Assembly (NCBI GenBank): GCA_023251515.1
Contig: JAHEYQ010000015.1
Coordinates: 19,129-74,549, forward strand
Direction of reading: 5' to 3'
Source of the DNA: Bacteroidales bacterium
Lineage (GTDB): Bacteria; Bacteroidota; Bacteroidia; Bacteroidales; JACABE01
Length of the DNA stretch: 55,421 nt
The position numbers and the translations under genes were made by a program. Each line of letters starts with the position of its first letter. The first letter of the stretch is position 1. This document shows positions 8,578 through 16,675 of the stretch, piece after piece. The notes beneath the pieces were generated by a model. That model saw nothing but the letters and a program-made list of their open reading frames with translations, had not been told where the DNA came from and searched no databases.

Positions 8578-9609
8578 ATGACTTCAATGGAAAGGGTTTT
8601 AACTACCCTTTCGCATCAGGAACCTGATAGAGTTCCTTTGTTTTTGCTTGCAACTATGCATGGTGCTAAAGAATTGGGATTAAGTATTAAAGAATATTTT
8701 TCGAAAGCCGAAAATGTTTTCGAAGGTCAACTTAAAATAAGAGAAAAATACAAGACGGATTGTTTATATCCATTCTTTTATGCCCCAATTGAAGTTGAAG
8801 CTTTTGGTGGCGAAGTTATTTATACTGAAGATGGACCGCCAAATAGTGGACTTCCGTTTATAAAAGATATTGATTCGATAAAAACATTAGAAGCTCCTAA
8901 AGTAAGTGAAAGCAAAGTTTTACATAAAGTATTAAAATCAATTGAATTATTGAAACAAAAGGTAAATAATGAAGTGCCTATTATAGCAGTTGCTATTTCT
9001 CCATTTTCATTGCCTGTAATGCAGCTTGGGTTTGATAAATATTTGGAAATAATGCATTTTCGCAAAGATTTATTTCAGAAACTTATGCAGATAAATGTTG
9101 CATTTTGTACTGATTGGGCTAATAGCCAATTAAAAGCAGGTGCTACTGCAATATGTTATTTCGATCCGGTTTCTTCTTCTACCATAATCCCGAGGGATTT
9201 GTATTTAGAAACAGGTTTTGAAATTGCCAAACGTACGATTTCAAGTTTAAACGGACCAACAGCCACTCATTTTGCCTCTGGTAATTGTTTGCCTATTATT
9301 GATTTGGTTGCTCAAACCGGTACTGCGGTAGTTGGGGTAAGTGCCAATGAAAATATTGCTGAAATTAAAAATGCTTGTAAAAACAAGTTAACTGTTTTGG
9401 GAAACCTAAATGGTATAGAAATGCGCCATTGGTCAAAAGAGCAGTGTTATGAAATCGTGAAAAATACAATATATAATGCAGCTTCGGGAGGTGGATTTAT
9501 TCTTGCTGATAATCATGGAGAAATACCATTTCAAGTGCCTGATAATGTATTGCAAAATATTTCGGAAGCAGTTCTTATTTATGGCCAATATCCATTAAAT
9601 ATTAAATAG
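8578..9609 (+). CDS. Uroporphyrinogen-decarboxylase-fold protein (MtaA/MtbA-like methyltransferase homologue)
   Basis: 343 residues with the UroD-like TIM barrel: MERVLTTLSHQEPDRVP at the start, YFDPVSSSTIIP near 194-205 and VLGNLNGIE near 273-281. HemE itself is unlikely, given the pairing with a corrinoid protein and the absence of heme-pathway neighbours. In MtaA/MtbA methyltransferases zinc is held by a His-x-Cys pair plus a distal Cys (in a PGC-type loop). Here the first site is His231-Phe-Ala with no Cys at +2, and the distal loop reads ADNHGEIP with His313. The classical thiol-activating zinc site therefore looks altered. It lies 19 bp after the corrinoid gene and 1 bp before the kinase gene, so co-expression is very likely. 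Confidence 0.8.
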   Translation: MTSMERVLTTLSHQEPDRVPLFLLATMHGAKELGLSIKEYFSKAENVFEGQLKIREKYKTDCLYPFFYAPIEVEAFGGEVIYTEDGPPNSGLPFIKDIDSIKTLEAPKVSESKVLHKVLKSIELLKQKVNNEVPIIAVAISPFSLPVMQLGFDKYLEIMHFRKDLFQKLMQINVAFCTDWANSQLKAGATAICYFDPVSSSTIIPRDLYLETGFEIAKRTISSLNGPTATHFASGNCLPIIDLVAQTGTAVVGVSANENIAEIKNACKNKLTVLGNLNGIEMRHWSKEQCYEIVKNTIYNAASGGGFILADNHGEIPFQVPDNVLQNISEAVLIYGQYPLNIK

Positions 9610-9610
9610 A

Positions 9611-11353
9611 ATGGATAAAAAACTTTGTATTTTTATTTGTAATTCACTCATTGTTGAAGCAACTCATATTATTAAAGAATTGAATTTTCATGATGTCGTT
9701 CTGAAAACATATCCAACTAATTGTGCTTCTAATTCATTGGATGTTGAGTTCGCCATCAAAAATGCTCACATCAATCAGGATGAATTTTCAAAAATATTAT
9801 TTTTTGTAAGTTCTTGTTTCAAGAAAAAGAAAACTGATTTGATAGTGAATAATAAAATCGATTTTTATTTTTTAGATCAATGTTTTGAGTTATTAACCAG
9901 TAAAGAAATAGTCCAACATTTTATTAATCAAGGCTGTTATGTTGTTACCAATGGCTGGTTGGTCAATTATAAAGAGCATATAAATCAATGGGGTTTTGAT
10001 GAAAATACATCTAAAGTGTTTTTTGGTGAATCAATAAAAAAAATTCTTTTTCTGGATACGGGATTGAAATGGGATTACAAGCCTTCAATATGCAAACTGT
10101 CTGATTATATGGGCTTGCCATGGGAAATCTTTCCAATTGGATTGACTTATTATCGTAATTTTTTAATCAAAATTATTTCTGAATGGCGAATTGAACGGCA
10201 AAATAAATCAATAAATGAAAAACTTGCTTTGGTTTCACGCGAAAATGCTGATTATTTATTGATTTTCTTTTTATTAAATAAACTGGTAAATTATACTGAT
10301 GAAAGACTGATCATAAAAGAAATCTTTAATTTATTAAATATGCTGTTTTCGCCTCAAAATATTGTTTATTATCAGTTTGAAAATAATAAAAACAGTGAAA
10401 AACAATTGTTTAATAATAATTATGAGGTTTTAAATGAAGAAGAAGATATTTTATATAAAATAAATTATTTAAATGAAGACCTGGGTATATTTAAAATATA
10501 TGAAGTAAAATTTCCTGAATATATTGAAAAATATAAAAAAATGGGGGCGATTATTTCTCAGATATCAAGTATGGCAATAGCAAATGCCAGAAAATTTGAA
10601 ATAGTAGAAAATCAAAAACAATTGTTAGAAGAAAATTCAAAATACTTATTGGAAGCCAATCAGTCTAAAGATAAATTTTTCTCAATTATAGCACATGATT
10701 TAAGGAGTCCGTTTAATTCTTTTTTGGGATTAACTAAAATAATGTCCGATGATATTCAGTCATTAACTATGATGCAACTTCAGAATATTGCAATCAGAAT
10801 GGAAAGATCTGCAACTAATTTGTTTGATTTGCTCGAAAATTTATTGCAATGGGCCAGAATGCAACAGGGGATTCTGCCATTTATACAAGTTGTTTATACA
10901 CTAAAGCCAGAATTATATAAAATTATTGAATTAATGTATGATATAGCTAAATCAAAAGAAATTGAAATTACTTCTGATATTGAAATAGATGTTTGCATAA
11001 AAGTAGATATCAATATGTTTAATGCTGTTATTAGAAATTTGATATCAAATGCCATTAAATTTACAAATAAAAATGGGAAAATACACATTTCTACTCAAAT
11101 AACTGATACACATTTTGTTGAAATTAAAATTTCTGACAATGGAATTGGAATGGAGGCGGAAGTTTTAAATAAACTATTCAAAATTGACGGTAATATTGGA
11201 CGAAAGGGTACCAATGGTGAACCAAGTACGGGTTTGGGTTTGTTACTTTGCAAAGACTTTGTCGAAAAAAACGGTGGCACAATAAGAGCTGAAAGTAAAG
11301 AAGATATTGGAAGTAGCTTTTATGTTAGTTTGCCAATAAGAAGCAAAGACTAA
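9611..11353 (+). CDS. Soluble histidine kinase with DUF1638-like N-terminal domain and GAF-like linker
   Basis: 580 residues with no membrane segment. Residues 1-195 resemble DUF1638, with CYVVTNGWLVNY near 109-120 and a KKILFLDTGLKW strand-loop near 143-154, which recall the family's FLTPxW and DTGL blocks. DUF1638 proteins are known next to corrinoid methyltransferases in anaerobes. Residues ~210-330 look GAF-like. A short coiled coil leads to HisKA (FFSIIAHDLRSPFNSF, phospho-acceptor His362) and HATPase_c with N box (NLISNAIKF), G1 (DNGIGME) and G2 (GLGLLLCKDF). The gene starts 1 bp after the UroD-type gene. No response regulator is adjacent. The kinase call is firm; the DUF1638 call is by pattern only. 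Confidence 0.82.
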   Translation: MDKKLCIFICNSLIVEATHIIKELNFHDVVLKTYPTNCASNSLDVEFAIKNAHINQDEFSKILFFVSSCFKKKKTDLIVNNKIDFYFLDQCFELLTSKEIVQHFINQGCYVVTNGWLVNYKEHINQWGFDENTSKVFFGESIKKILFLDTGLKWDYKPSICKLSDYMGLPWEIFPIGLTYYRNFLIKIISEWRIERQNKSINEKLALVSRENADYLLIFFLLNKLVNYTDERLIIKEIFNLLNMLFSPQNIVYYQFENNKNSEKQLFNNNYEVLNEEEDILYKINYLNEDLGIFKIYEVKFPEYIEKYKKMGAIISQISSMAIANARKFEIVENQKQLLEENSKYLLEANQSKDKFFSIIAHDLRSPFNSFLGLTKIMSDDIQSLTMMQLQNIAIRMERSATNLFDLLENLLQWARMQQGILPFIQVVYTLKPELYKIIELMYDIAKSKEIEITSDIEIDVCIKVDINMFNAVIRNLISNAIKFTNKNGKIHISTQITDTHFVEIKISDNGIGMEAEVLNKLFKIDGNIGRKGTNGEPSTGLGLLLCKDFVEKNGGTIRAESKEDIGSSFYVSLPIRSKD

Positions 11354-11558
11354 TGCAAAATTCATTATTGAATTAGTCTTTTCCAATCGTAATTAATTTA
11401 AAATTCATTCTTATTTAAGTAATATCTTAAGTCTTTTTTTTGTTGTGAATTTGCTATGAAAAGGTATCTTTTATAACTGCCACAATCGAACTGATTAAAC
11501 AGAAACCGGATAGTTTGATAAGAAATTATTTCATAATCTTCTTTAGTATATTTTCGAA

Positions 11559-11789
11559 GCACGTTTAGCATATATTTTTGAAAATAATGGATAACTCCCA
11601 TTAAATATTGTATATTTGTTCGTCAGATATTATATGGATGAATTTAAAGCTGAATATTATGCCGAAGTTTATTCAAAACATGCAAATGATTCATTATATC
11701 CCGCTTATGCAATTGTAAGTGTTTATAATGAAGAATGTGTTCTGAAAGACCTAATAGTAGGGGATAAGCCTATTAAAGCTTGGAAATAA
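11559..11789 (+). pseudogene. Decayed second copy of the GDYXXLXY gene 3' end
   Basis: From 11625 to the stop at 11787-11789 the DNA matches the end of the intact gene (7741-7905) with 8 mismatches in about 160 positions counted by eye. The translation RYYMDEFKAEYYAEVYSK then continues to KPIKAWK. Upstream to 11559 the match continues at lower identity and identical length, with an in-frame TAA (GGA TAA) where the intact gene has TAC. Still weaker resemblance (ATIELIKQKPDSL) extends back to about 11476 with a frame change. An ATG at 11634 could start a 51-residue peptide, but nothing suggests selection. The two copies flank the corrinoid/UroD/kinase cassette as direct repeats. Confidence 0.82.
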
Positions 11790-11840
11790 AAATAATTTAC
11801 CCTTTCTATTATAAATTTTAATGGCATAGGTTTTGAAGCG

Positions 11841-11987
11841 TGCCAAAGACTTTTGGATACTTGCCAAGAACTTTTGGATACTTGCCAAAGACTTTTGGAA
11901 GCGAGACCAATACTTTTGGAAGCGAGACTAATACTTTTGGAAACAAGACCAATGCTTTTGGAAGCGAGACCAATGCTTTTGGATGCA
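11841..11987. repeat. 21-bp tandem repeat, seven units
   Basis: Seven consecutive 21-bp units share the core CTTTTGGA. The first three begin TGCCAAAGAC or close to it, and the last four begin AGACCAAT or close to it. A degenerate eighth unit may precede at 11820-11840. Because 21 is a multiple of three, frames stay open through the array on both strands. The plus strand reads as heptapeptides of the form xxTFGxx (from a GTG at 11840 to a TAA at 12059-12061), and the minus strand as LPKVLVS-like heptads. It is not a CRISPR array because units are contiguous with no spacers. It lies between the gene relic and the lipocalin-like gene. Confidence 0.85.
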
Positions 11988-12060
11988 AATGGCTATTAAC
12001 TAGAGGGTGTTTACACAAACTTATTTATACTCCCATATTTGCAGATAAAATACACATATA

Positions 12061-12474
12061 ATGGCAAAAGCAATTAAAATTATAGTTTTATTTTGTTTAT
12101 TATCTTACACTTTATGTGGACAGACAAATAAATTAGAAAAGTCAATTGTTGGTAAATGGTCAATATGTTATTCTTCAAAATTTGATAAAAGTAAAAATTG
12201 TGATAGTATTTTTAAATACGAATTTTTTGAAAATGGAACATATTTTGAAAACAGAAATACTACATGTAATTATCAACAATATATTGGTGTAAAAGGAAAA
12301 TGGTTAAAAAAGAAAAATAAATTAACTTTGTCAGAAGATGAATATTGTGAAACCTTAAAAAAGAGACAAATAACTAGAAAGATTAAATGGATTAATAATG
12401 ATAAATTTTATGAAGTAGGTCGGGAAGGGAAAAACGGTCCAAAAATTAATACATATTTCATGAGAATTAAATAA
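12061..12474 (+). CDS. Small exported lipocalin-like protein
   Basis: 137 residues with an N-terminal signal peptide (IIVLFCLLSYTLCG, cleavage probably before or near Gln21; Cys19 is a poor lipobox). The mature part has SIVGKWSICY near 29-38, FFENGTYFENR near 57-67 and VKGKWLKKKNKLTLSE near 79-94, the pattern of lipocalin-like beta-barrel domains common in Bacteroidota. No function is known. A box resembling TAnnTTTG (CATATTTG, 12034-12041, one mismatch) lies 20 bp upstream. The ATG overlaps by one base the stop of the heptapeptide-repeat frame, which is probably coincidence. The protein is lysine-rich. Confidence 0.6.
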   Translation: MAKAIKIIVLFCLLSYTLCGQTNKLEKSIVGKWSICYSSKFDKSKNCDSIFKYEFFENGTYFENRNTTCNYQQYIGVKGKWLKKKNKLTLSEDEYCETLKKRQITRKIKWINNDKFYEVGREGKNGPKINTYFMRIK

Positions 12475-12640
12475 GAAAATAAAAATATATTCACCCATCA
12501 TAAATAATTAGCTAAAAGATAGATACAGATAAAAAATATTTATGTCAAACAGACAATGATGCATATAAAACAAACAAATTCAAAAAAATATATCATTTGA
12601 ATTTTCTAATTCAAGCATTGTAAAATATTTTTTCATCCGA

Positions 12641-12673
12641 TTGTGTTTATAATTAAAATATTTTATACATTTG
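12641..12673 (+). promoter_or_regulatory. Bacteroidota promoter for the DUF4301 gene
   Basis: The -7 box TACATTTG (12666-12673) fully matches TAnnTTTG. A TTGTG at 12641-12645, about 21 bp further up, can serve as the -33 element. The ATG lies 19 bp downstream of the -7 box. Confidence 0.5.
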
Positions 12674-12692
12674 AAGTCTAAATCCATTTATT

Positions 12693-14240
12693 ATGTTTTT
12701 ACAAAAAGACCTATCGCAATTTCAGCAAATTGGAATACAAGTTGAAACCATTGAACAACAATTAGAGAACTTTAAAAAAGGGTTTCCTTTCGTTAATCTT
12801 ACAAAACCAGCTACTTCTAAAGATGGAATTGTAATTCTCGATAAAGAACATATCGATTATTATATTACCATTTTCGAACTGACAGCCAAAAACCGTCAGG
12901 TAGTAAAATTTGTTCCGGCTTCGGGTGCTGCCAGCAGGATGTTTAAAAATTTGTATGAGTTCAAAGATAAATACAAAGCCGATGAAAAAGGATTGGCTCT
13001 GTTTGAAAGTGATAAAGGTTTTAATTCTGTGTATCGTTTTATTTCAGATATTAAAAAGTTTGCTTTTTATCTGGATTTAAAAGCAAAAATGGCTGCTGAT
13101 AATCTGGATATTGAAGTATGTCTTGAACAGAAATTATATCATACGATTATTGAATATTTGCTTGATGAAAAAGGCTTGAATTATGGTAATCTGCCTAAAG
13201 GATTGCTTAAATTTCATCATTATGCAGATTACTCAAGAACATCAATAGAAGAGCATTTGGTTGAAGGTGTGCACTATGCAAAAGATGCTAACGGAAATGT
13301 AATAATTCATTTTACCATTTCGCCCGAGCATATCGAAAAGTTTTTAACGCATATTGCCGAGGTAAAAACCAGATATGAAAATCATTATCATGTAGTTTTC
13401 AAAATAAGCTATTCAATTCAAAAACCATCTACAGATACCATTGCTGTTGAAACAGATAATGAAGTTTTTAGAGAAAAAGACGGAAGCATTTTATTTCGTC
13501 CGGGTGGTCATGGTGCCTTAATCGAAAATCTGAACGACCTGAAAGGAGATATTATTTTTATTAAAAATATTGATAATGTAGTGCCTGATAAATTAAAAGA
13601 ACAAACCTATGCCTATAAAAAGGCTTTGGGAGGTTATTTAATTAGTCTTCAGCTAAAATCATTTGAATATTTAAAAGTATTGGAAACACAAATACTAGAT
13701 GATGGTAAGCTTGAAGAAATCATAGAATTTGCCCAACAAAAACTTCAACTCAGATGGAACGAAAGTTTCGAAGAACTTAACCGAACAGAGAAAATCCAAT
13801 ATATCTTTAATAAATTAAACCGACCAATCCGTATTTGTGGAATGGTTAAAAACGAAGGCGAACCGGGCGGCGGACCATTTTGGGTAAGAAACAATAGGGG
13901 AGAAGTATCATTGCAAATTATTGAATCTTCGCAGATAAATATGGAAAATTCGGGACAGTTGCAGGTATTTAAAACAGCCTCACATTTCAATCCGGTCGAT
14001 TTGGTTTGCGTTGTAAGAAATTATAAAGGCGAAGTTTTCGATTTAAAGAATTTTATAGATCCTTCCACAGGCTTTATTTCTACGAAATCTAAAGATGGCA
14101 GAAATCTGAAAGCACAGGAACTTCCCGGTTTATGGAATGGTGCTATGGCCGAATGGATAAGTGTTTTTGTGGAAGTACCAATTATTACTTTTAATCCGGT
14201 AAAAACCATTAACGATTTGCTGAGGGTTGAACATCAATAA
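12693..14240 (+). CDS. DUF4301 family protein, nucleotidyltransferase-like
   Basis: 515 residues, matching the usual size of DUF4301 proteins of Bacteroidota. The segment KFVPASGAASRMFKNL near 70-85 resembles the nucleotide-binding loop of sugar-phosphate nucleotidyltransferases. FRPGGHGALIENLNDL near 266-281, IIFIKNIDNVVPD near 286-298 and GEPGGGPFWV near 389-398 are further family blocks. No activity has been established for the family; a nucleotidyltransferase fold is an inference from these loops. It is a cytoplasmic protein with its own promoter. A small membrane-protein frame begins 14 bp before its stop codon. Confidence 0.82.
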   Translation: MFLQKDLSQFQQIGIQVETIEQQLENFKKGFPFVNLTKPATSKDGIVILDKEHIDYYITIFELTAKNRQVVKFVPASGAASRMFKNLYEFKDKYKADEKGLALFESDKGFNSVYRFISDIKKFAFYLDLKAKMAADNLDIEVCLEQKLYHTIIEYLLDEKGLNYGNLPKGLLKFHHYADYSRTSIEEHLVEGVHYAKDANGNVIIHFTISPEHIEKFLTHIAEVKTRYENHYHVVFKISYSIQKPSTDTIAVETDNEVFREKDGSILFRPGGHGALIENLNDLKGDIIFIKNIDNVVPDKLKEQTYAYKKALGGYLISLQLKSFEYLKVLETQILDDGKLEEIIEFAQQKLQLRWNESFEELNRTEKIQYIFNKLNRPIRICGMVKNEGEPGGGPFWVRNNRGEVSLQIIESSQINMENSGQLQVFKTASHFNPVDLVCVVRNYKGEVFDLKNFIDPSTGFISTKSKDGRNLKAQELPGLWNGAMAEWISVFVEVPIITFNPVKTINDLLRVEHQ

Positions 14241-14802
14241 TGATAATGTTTTTAATGTGTTAAAGAAAATATTTTGGGATACTGTAAAGTATTTTAAATT
14301 AATAATTAATACCAAAGAGTTAACCAGATCATTCCTTTTTTTGCTATTTGGTTTATCTTTTATATTTATGGATGTCTTTGGAGAAAGATTTGATTCTGAG
14401 CATGATTTTATTGAACTAAAAGCAATCTTTTATAATGGTCAAGTTAGAACTTATCATACCAGAAACCAAGAAAAACAAGAATACTATATTCATTTATTTG
14501 AATATAATGATGATTTTATTATTAGTGATTCTTATATTGATTATTTTGACAGAACCAATTTTGACTTTTTTGTAAAATCAAAAGATCCTGTTTTTATTCA
14601 TATTGCGAAGAAAGACTTGCCAAATCTGAATACATCAGATAATATATATGTTTATGGAATTTCAAGTTTAAGAACATGCTACATGGATTATAGAAAAGCC
14701 ATTGTAAATCCTGATGACAATACTACCTTATATATAGGTATAATTCTAATATTAATTGGTTCAGGAATGTTTTATTATTATAAAGGGAAATTTATTATTT
14801 GA
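14227..14802 (+). CDS. Small bitopic membrane protein, unrecognised
   Basis: 191 residues if it starts at the TTG at 14227; a GTG at 14257 is another option and there is no early ATG in frame. There are two hydrophobic helices, RSFLFLLFGLSFIFMDVF near 29-46 and LYIGIILILIGSGMFYYY near 166-183. Between them lies an acidic, Tyr/Asp-rich extracytoplasmic region of about 115 residues. I do not recognise a family. The layout resembles DUF3592-type small membrane proteins but no motif supports that. It overlaps the DUF4301 stop by 14 bp, so it may be coupled to it. Confidence 0.55.
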   Translation: MNINNDNVFNVLKKIFWDTVKYFKLIINTKELTRSFLFLLFGLSFIFMDVFGERFDSEHDFIELKAIFYNGQVRTYHTRNQEKQEYYIHLFEYNDDFIISDSYIDYFDRTNFDFFVKSKDPVFIHIAKKDLPNLNTSDNIYVYGISSLRTCYMDYRKAIVNPDDNTTLYIGIILILIGSGMFYYYKGKFII

Positions 14803-14873
14803 TATATGACAGTTGCAATGTAACTAAAATCATTAATATTTAGATAAACAATAAATTAATAATTAAAATAAAT

Positions 14874-15326
14874 ATGAGAAAATCTGCCACATATCTGTTA
14901 TTGATTATTTTTGTAATATCGGCTTGTAATCAGACAAATAAAAAAGAAAAAACTGCTGCTGATATTAAAAAGGAAATTCAGAAGACAGAAAAGGATTTTG
15001 AAACAACAGTTAAAGATTTGGGGATAGCCGAAGCTTTTTTTGAGTTTGCTGATGAAAATGCAGTGATACTTCGCGAAAACGATAGCATTATTTCGGGGCG
15101 GGATAAAATAAAAGCGTATTATCAAAATCCTAAATTCCTGAAAACCACTGTTAGCTGGAAACCCGATTTTATTGAAGTATCCAATGATGCCACATTGGCT
15201 TATACTTATGGAAAATATCTATGGACTACAGCCGATTCAAGCGGAAAAGTATCTGAATTCAGAGGCGTATTTCACACGGTATGGAAAAAACAAAGCAATG
15301 GCAAATGGAAATATGTTTGGGATTAA
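14874..15326 (+). CDS. Lipoprotein with NTF2-like (SnoaL/DUF4440) domain
   Basis: 150 residues. The N-terminus is a lipoprotein signal with lipobox VISAC (Cys18). The mature protein begins with a lysine-rich helix and then an NTF2-like cone fold. Recognisable parts are the AEAFFEFADENAVILREN helix-strand, the GRDKIKAYYQ helix and the C-terminal strands FRGVFHTVWKKQSNGKWKYV, as in DUF4440/SnoaL-like proteins. These bind small ligands or act as scaffolds; no catalytic residues can be assigned. It converges on the transglutaminase-like gene, with 20 bp between the stops. Confidence 0.75.
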   Translation: MRKSATYLLLIIFVISACNQTNKKEKTAADIKKEIQKTEKDFETTVKDLGIAEAFFEFADENAVILRENDSIISGRDKIKAYYQNPKFLKTTVSWKPDFIEVSNDATLAYTYGKYLWTTADSSGKVSEFRGVFHTVWKKQSNGKWKYVWD

Positions 15327-15346
15327 AACGATAATTGTAATTGAAT

Positions 15347-16501
15347 TTAGTTTCTTTTGTAAAACAATGTTTTGCGTAATAATTTAGATGTTTTGCAATA
15401 CTTAGTTACAAATTCTTTTTGTTCGTCAATTTTTGCAAACATTTCATTAATGTTTTTATAAAGAAGCTGCATTTGTCCTGAAGTTTGTGCATCCGCATTT
15501 TTTATTTCATTAAGTTTGTTTAAAGACTTATTCAGCTCCAGTTCTACATCATCTATCATTTGTTTTATTTCTGCATCTTCTTTTTTAGGTGTAAACTGTT
15601 TATTTCTATAATCAATAAAAACATTAAATAATCTGATAGATTCGTTATAATAATTTATAGCAGCACTGTGTTTTTCGTTAATTTCTCTGATTTTGAAATT
15701 TTCGAGTTCAACTTTGATATGATGTAGTTTGTCGAAAATCATTGAATTTTTAACGCCATTCAATTCAATTCTGTTTGCAATAGCCATAAGTTGCTCCTCT
15801 TCCGTAAGATTTTCATAAGCAACTATACTGTCATTGAAGTTGAAAAAAGCTTTGTTTTTATTTATTGCAAATTTGCCTTCATAAAACTCCTGACTGGTAA
15901 TCGGATAATTAAGTAATTGCCATAATGGATCAAAAGACATGTGCGATTTAATAAGTTTTTCGGGTCTAGCTCTGTAATAATCATTATTTATTTTGCGGAT
16001 AAATTTATTGTTGAATATAACACCCGAACCCCAGGTAGGATCATACAAACACCATGTAGTATCAACTAAACCAACACACCAGGCATGAGGAATATAATCA
16101 ACAAATTCGCTTTGCTTGGTATAGCCTGAAATTACAAAAGTTTTTAAACCTGCTTTATTGGAAATGTCGCTGAAAACTTCGGCATAATGCATACATATTC
16201 CTTTTCTTGTTCTGAGTGTTTTGCTGATTATCAATTCTTTTTTTTGATAAAAATCAATAGCAAACATATTTTCAATATCATACTGAATATTATTTGCAAC
16301 CCAAATAAAAACAGCTCTCGATTTTTCTGACTGTGTTGTGAATTTGCTGTTTATGAAGTTTGCTATAGAAGCTGTAGTTTGAGTTAGCGAATCAGGTATT
16401 TGTCGTATAATATCATCTACAACTGCATAATCTTTTGCTTTTTGAGCCTTGAGCCCTAAAACTGTTAAAAGTATTAAAAATGTTATTATCGTCCTTTTCA
16501 T
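15347..16501 (-). CDS. Exported transglutaminase-like protein
   Basis: 384 residues with a cleavable signal peptide (about 1-20, ending LGLKAQ). The transglutaminase-like core has the full Cys-His-Asp triad: Cys103 in RKGICMHYAEVF, His139 in YIPHAWCVGLVD and Asp154 in CLYDPTWGSG. Proteins with this core in Bacteroidota are periplasmic or surface proteins with presumed protease or amidase activity. The C-terminal ~150 residues are helical and charged, probably coiled coil. The gap of 174 bp to the upstream PNGase F fusion holds no gene. Substrate is unknown. Confidence 0.82.
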   Translation of the reverse strand: MKRTIITFLILLTVLGLKAQKAKDYAVVDDIIRQIPDSLTQTTASIANFINSKFTTQSEKSRAVFIWVANNIQYDIENMFAIDFYQKKELIISKTLRTRKGICMHYAEVFSDISNKAGLKTFVISGYTKQSEFVDYIPHAWCVGLVDTTWCLYDPTWGSGVIFNNKFIRKINNDYYRARPEKLIKSHMSFDPLWQLLNYPITSQEFYEGKFAINKNKAFFNFNDSIVAYENLTEEEQLMAIANRIELNGVKNSMIFDKLHHIKVELENFKIREINEKHSAAINYYNESIRLFNVFIDYRNKQFTPKKEDAEIKQMIDDVELELNKSLNKLNEIKNADAQTSGQMQLLYKNINEMFAKIDEQKEFVTKYCKTSKLLRKTLFYKRN

Positions 16502-16675
16502 ATATATGTTTGTTTTATCTTATTTTTAGTTAATTGATTGATATTAAGCCTAAAATGTTTTAAAAAAACTTAGATTTATCGTGAATAATCATTTTTTTTG
16601 TGTCATGTTTACTTTGTAATGGATGTTATACCATTACAAAATGAACTAATTTATAAATCACTTTGGTATATCTGT

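Noticed and set aside
8578..9609. hemE, uroporphyrinogen decarboxylase of heme synthesis
   Set aside because: Its pairing with a corrinoid protein and its divergent active-site loops place it with methyltransferase homologues, and no heme gene adjoins.
11398..11601. 67-codon minus-strand frame after the kinase gene
   Set aside because: It overlaps the plus-strand relic of the GDYXXLXY gene, whose codon-by-codon match to the intact gene explains the DNA. The product has no recognisable features.
7926..11789. Autonomous mobile element carrying the corrinoid cassette
   Set aside because: Direct repeats are present but there is no integrase, transposase, terminal inverted repeats or tRNA target; only a duplication footprint can be claimed.
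11820..11987. CRISPR array
   Set aside because: Units are contiguous with gradual divergence and no spacers, and no cas gene is present.
11840..12061. Plus-strand heptapeptide-repeat frame (and the opposite minus-strand frame 11818-12018) as real proteins
   Set aside because: Open frames on both strands are a consequence of the 21-bp unit. There is no promoter or signal peptide, so it is described as a repeat.
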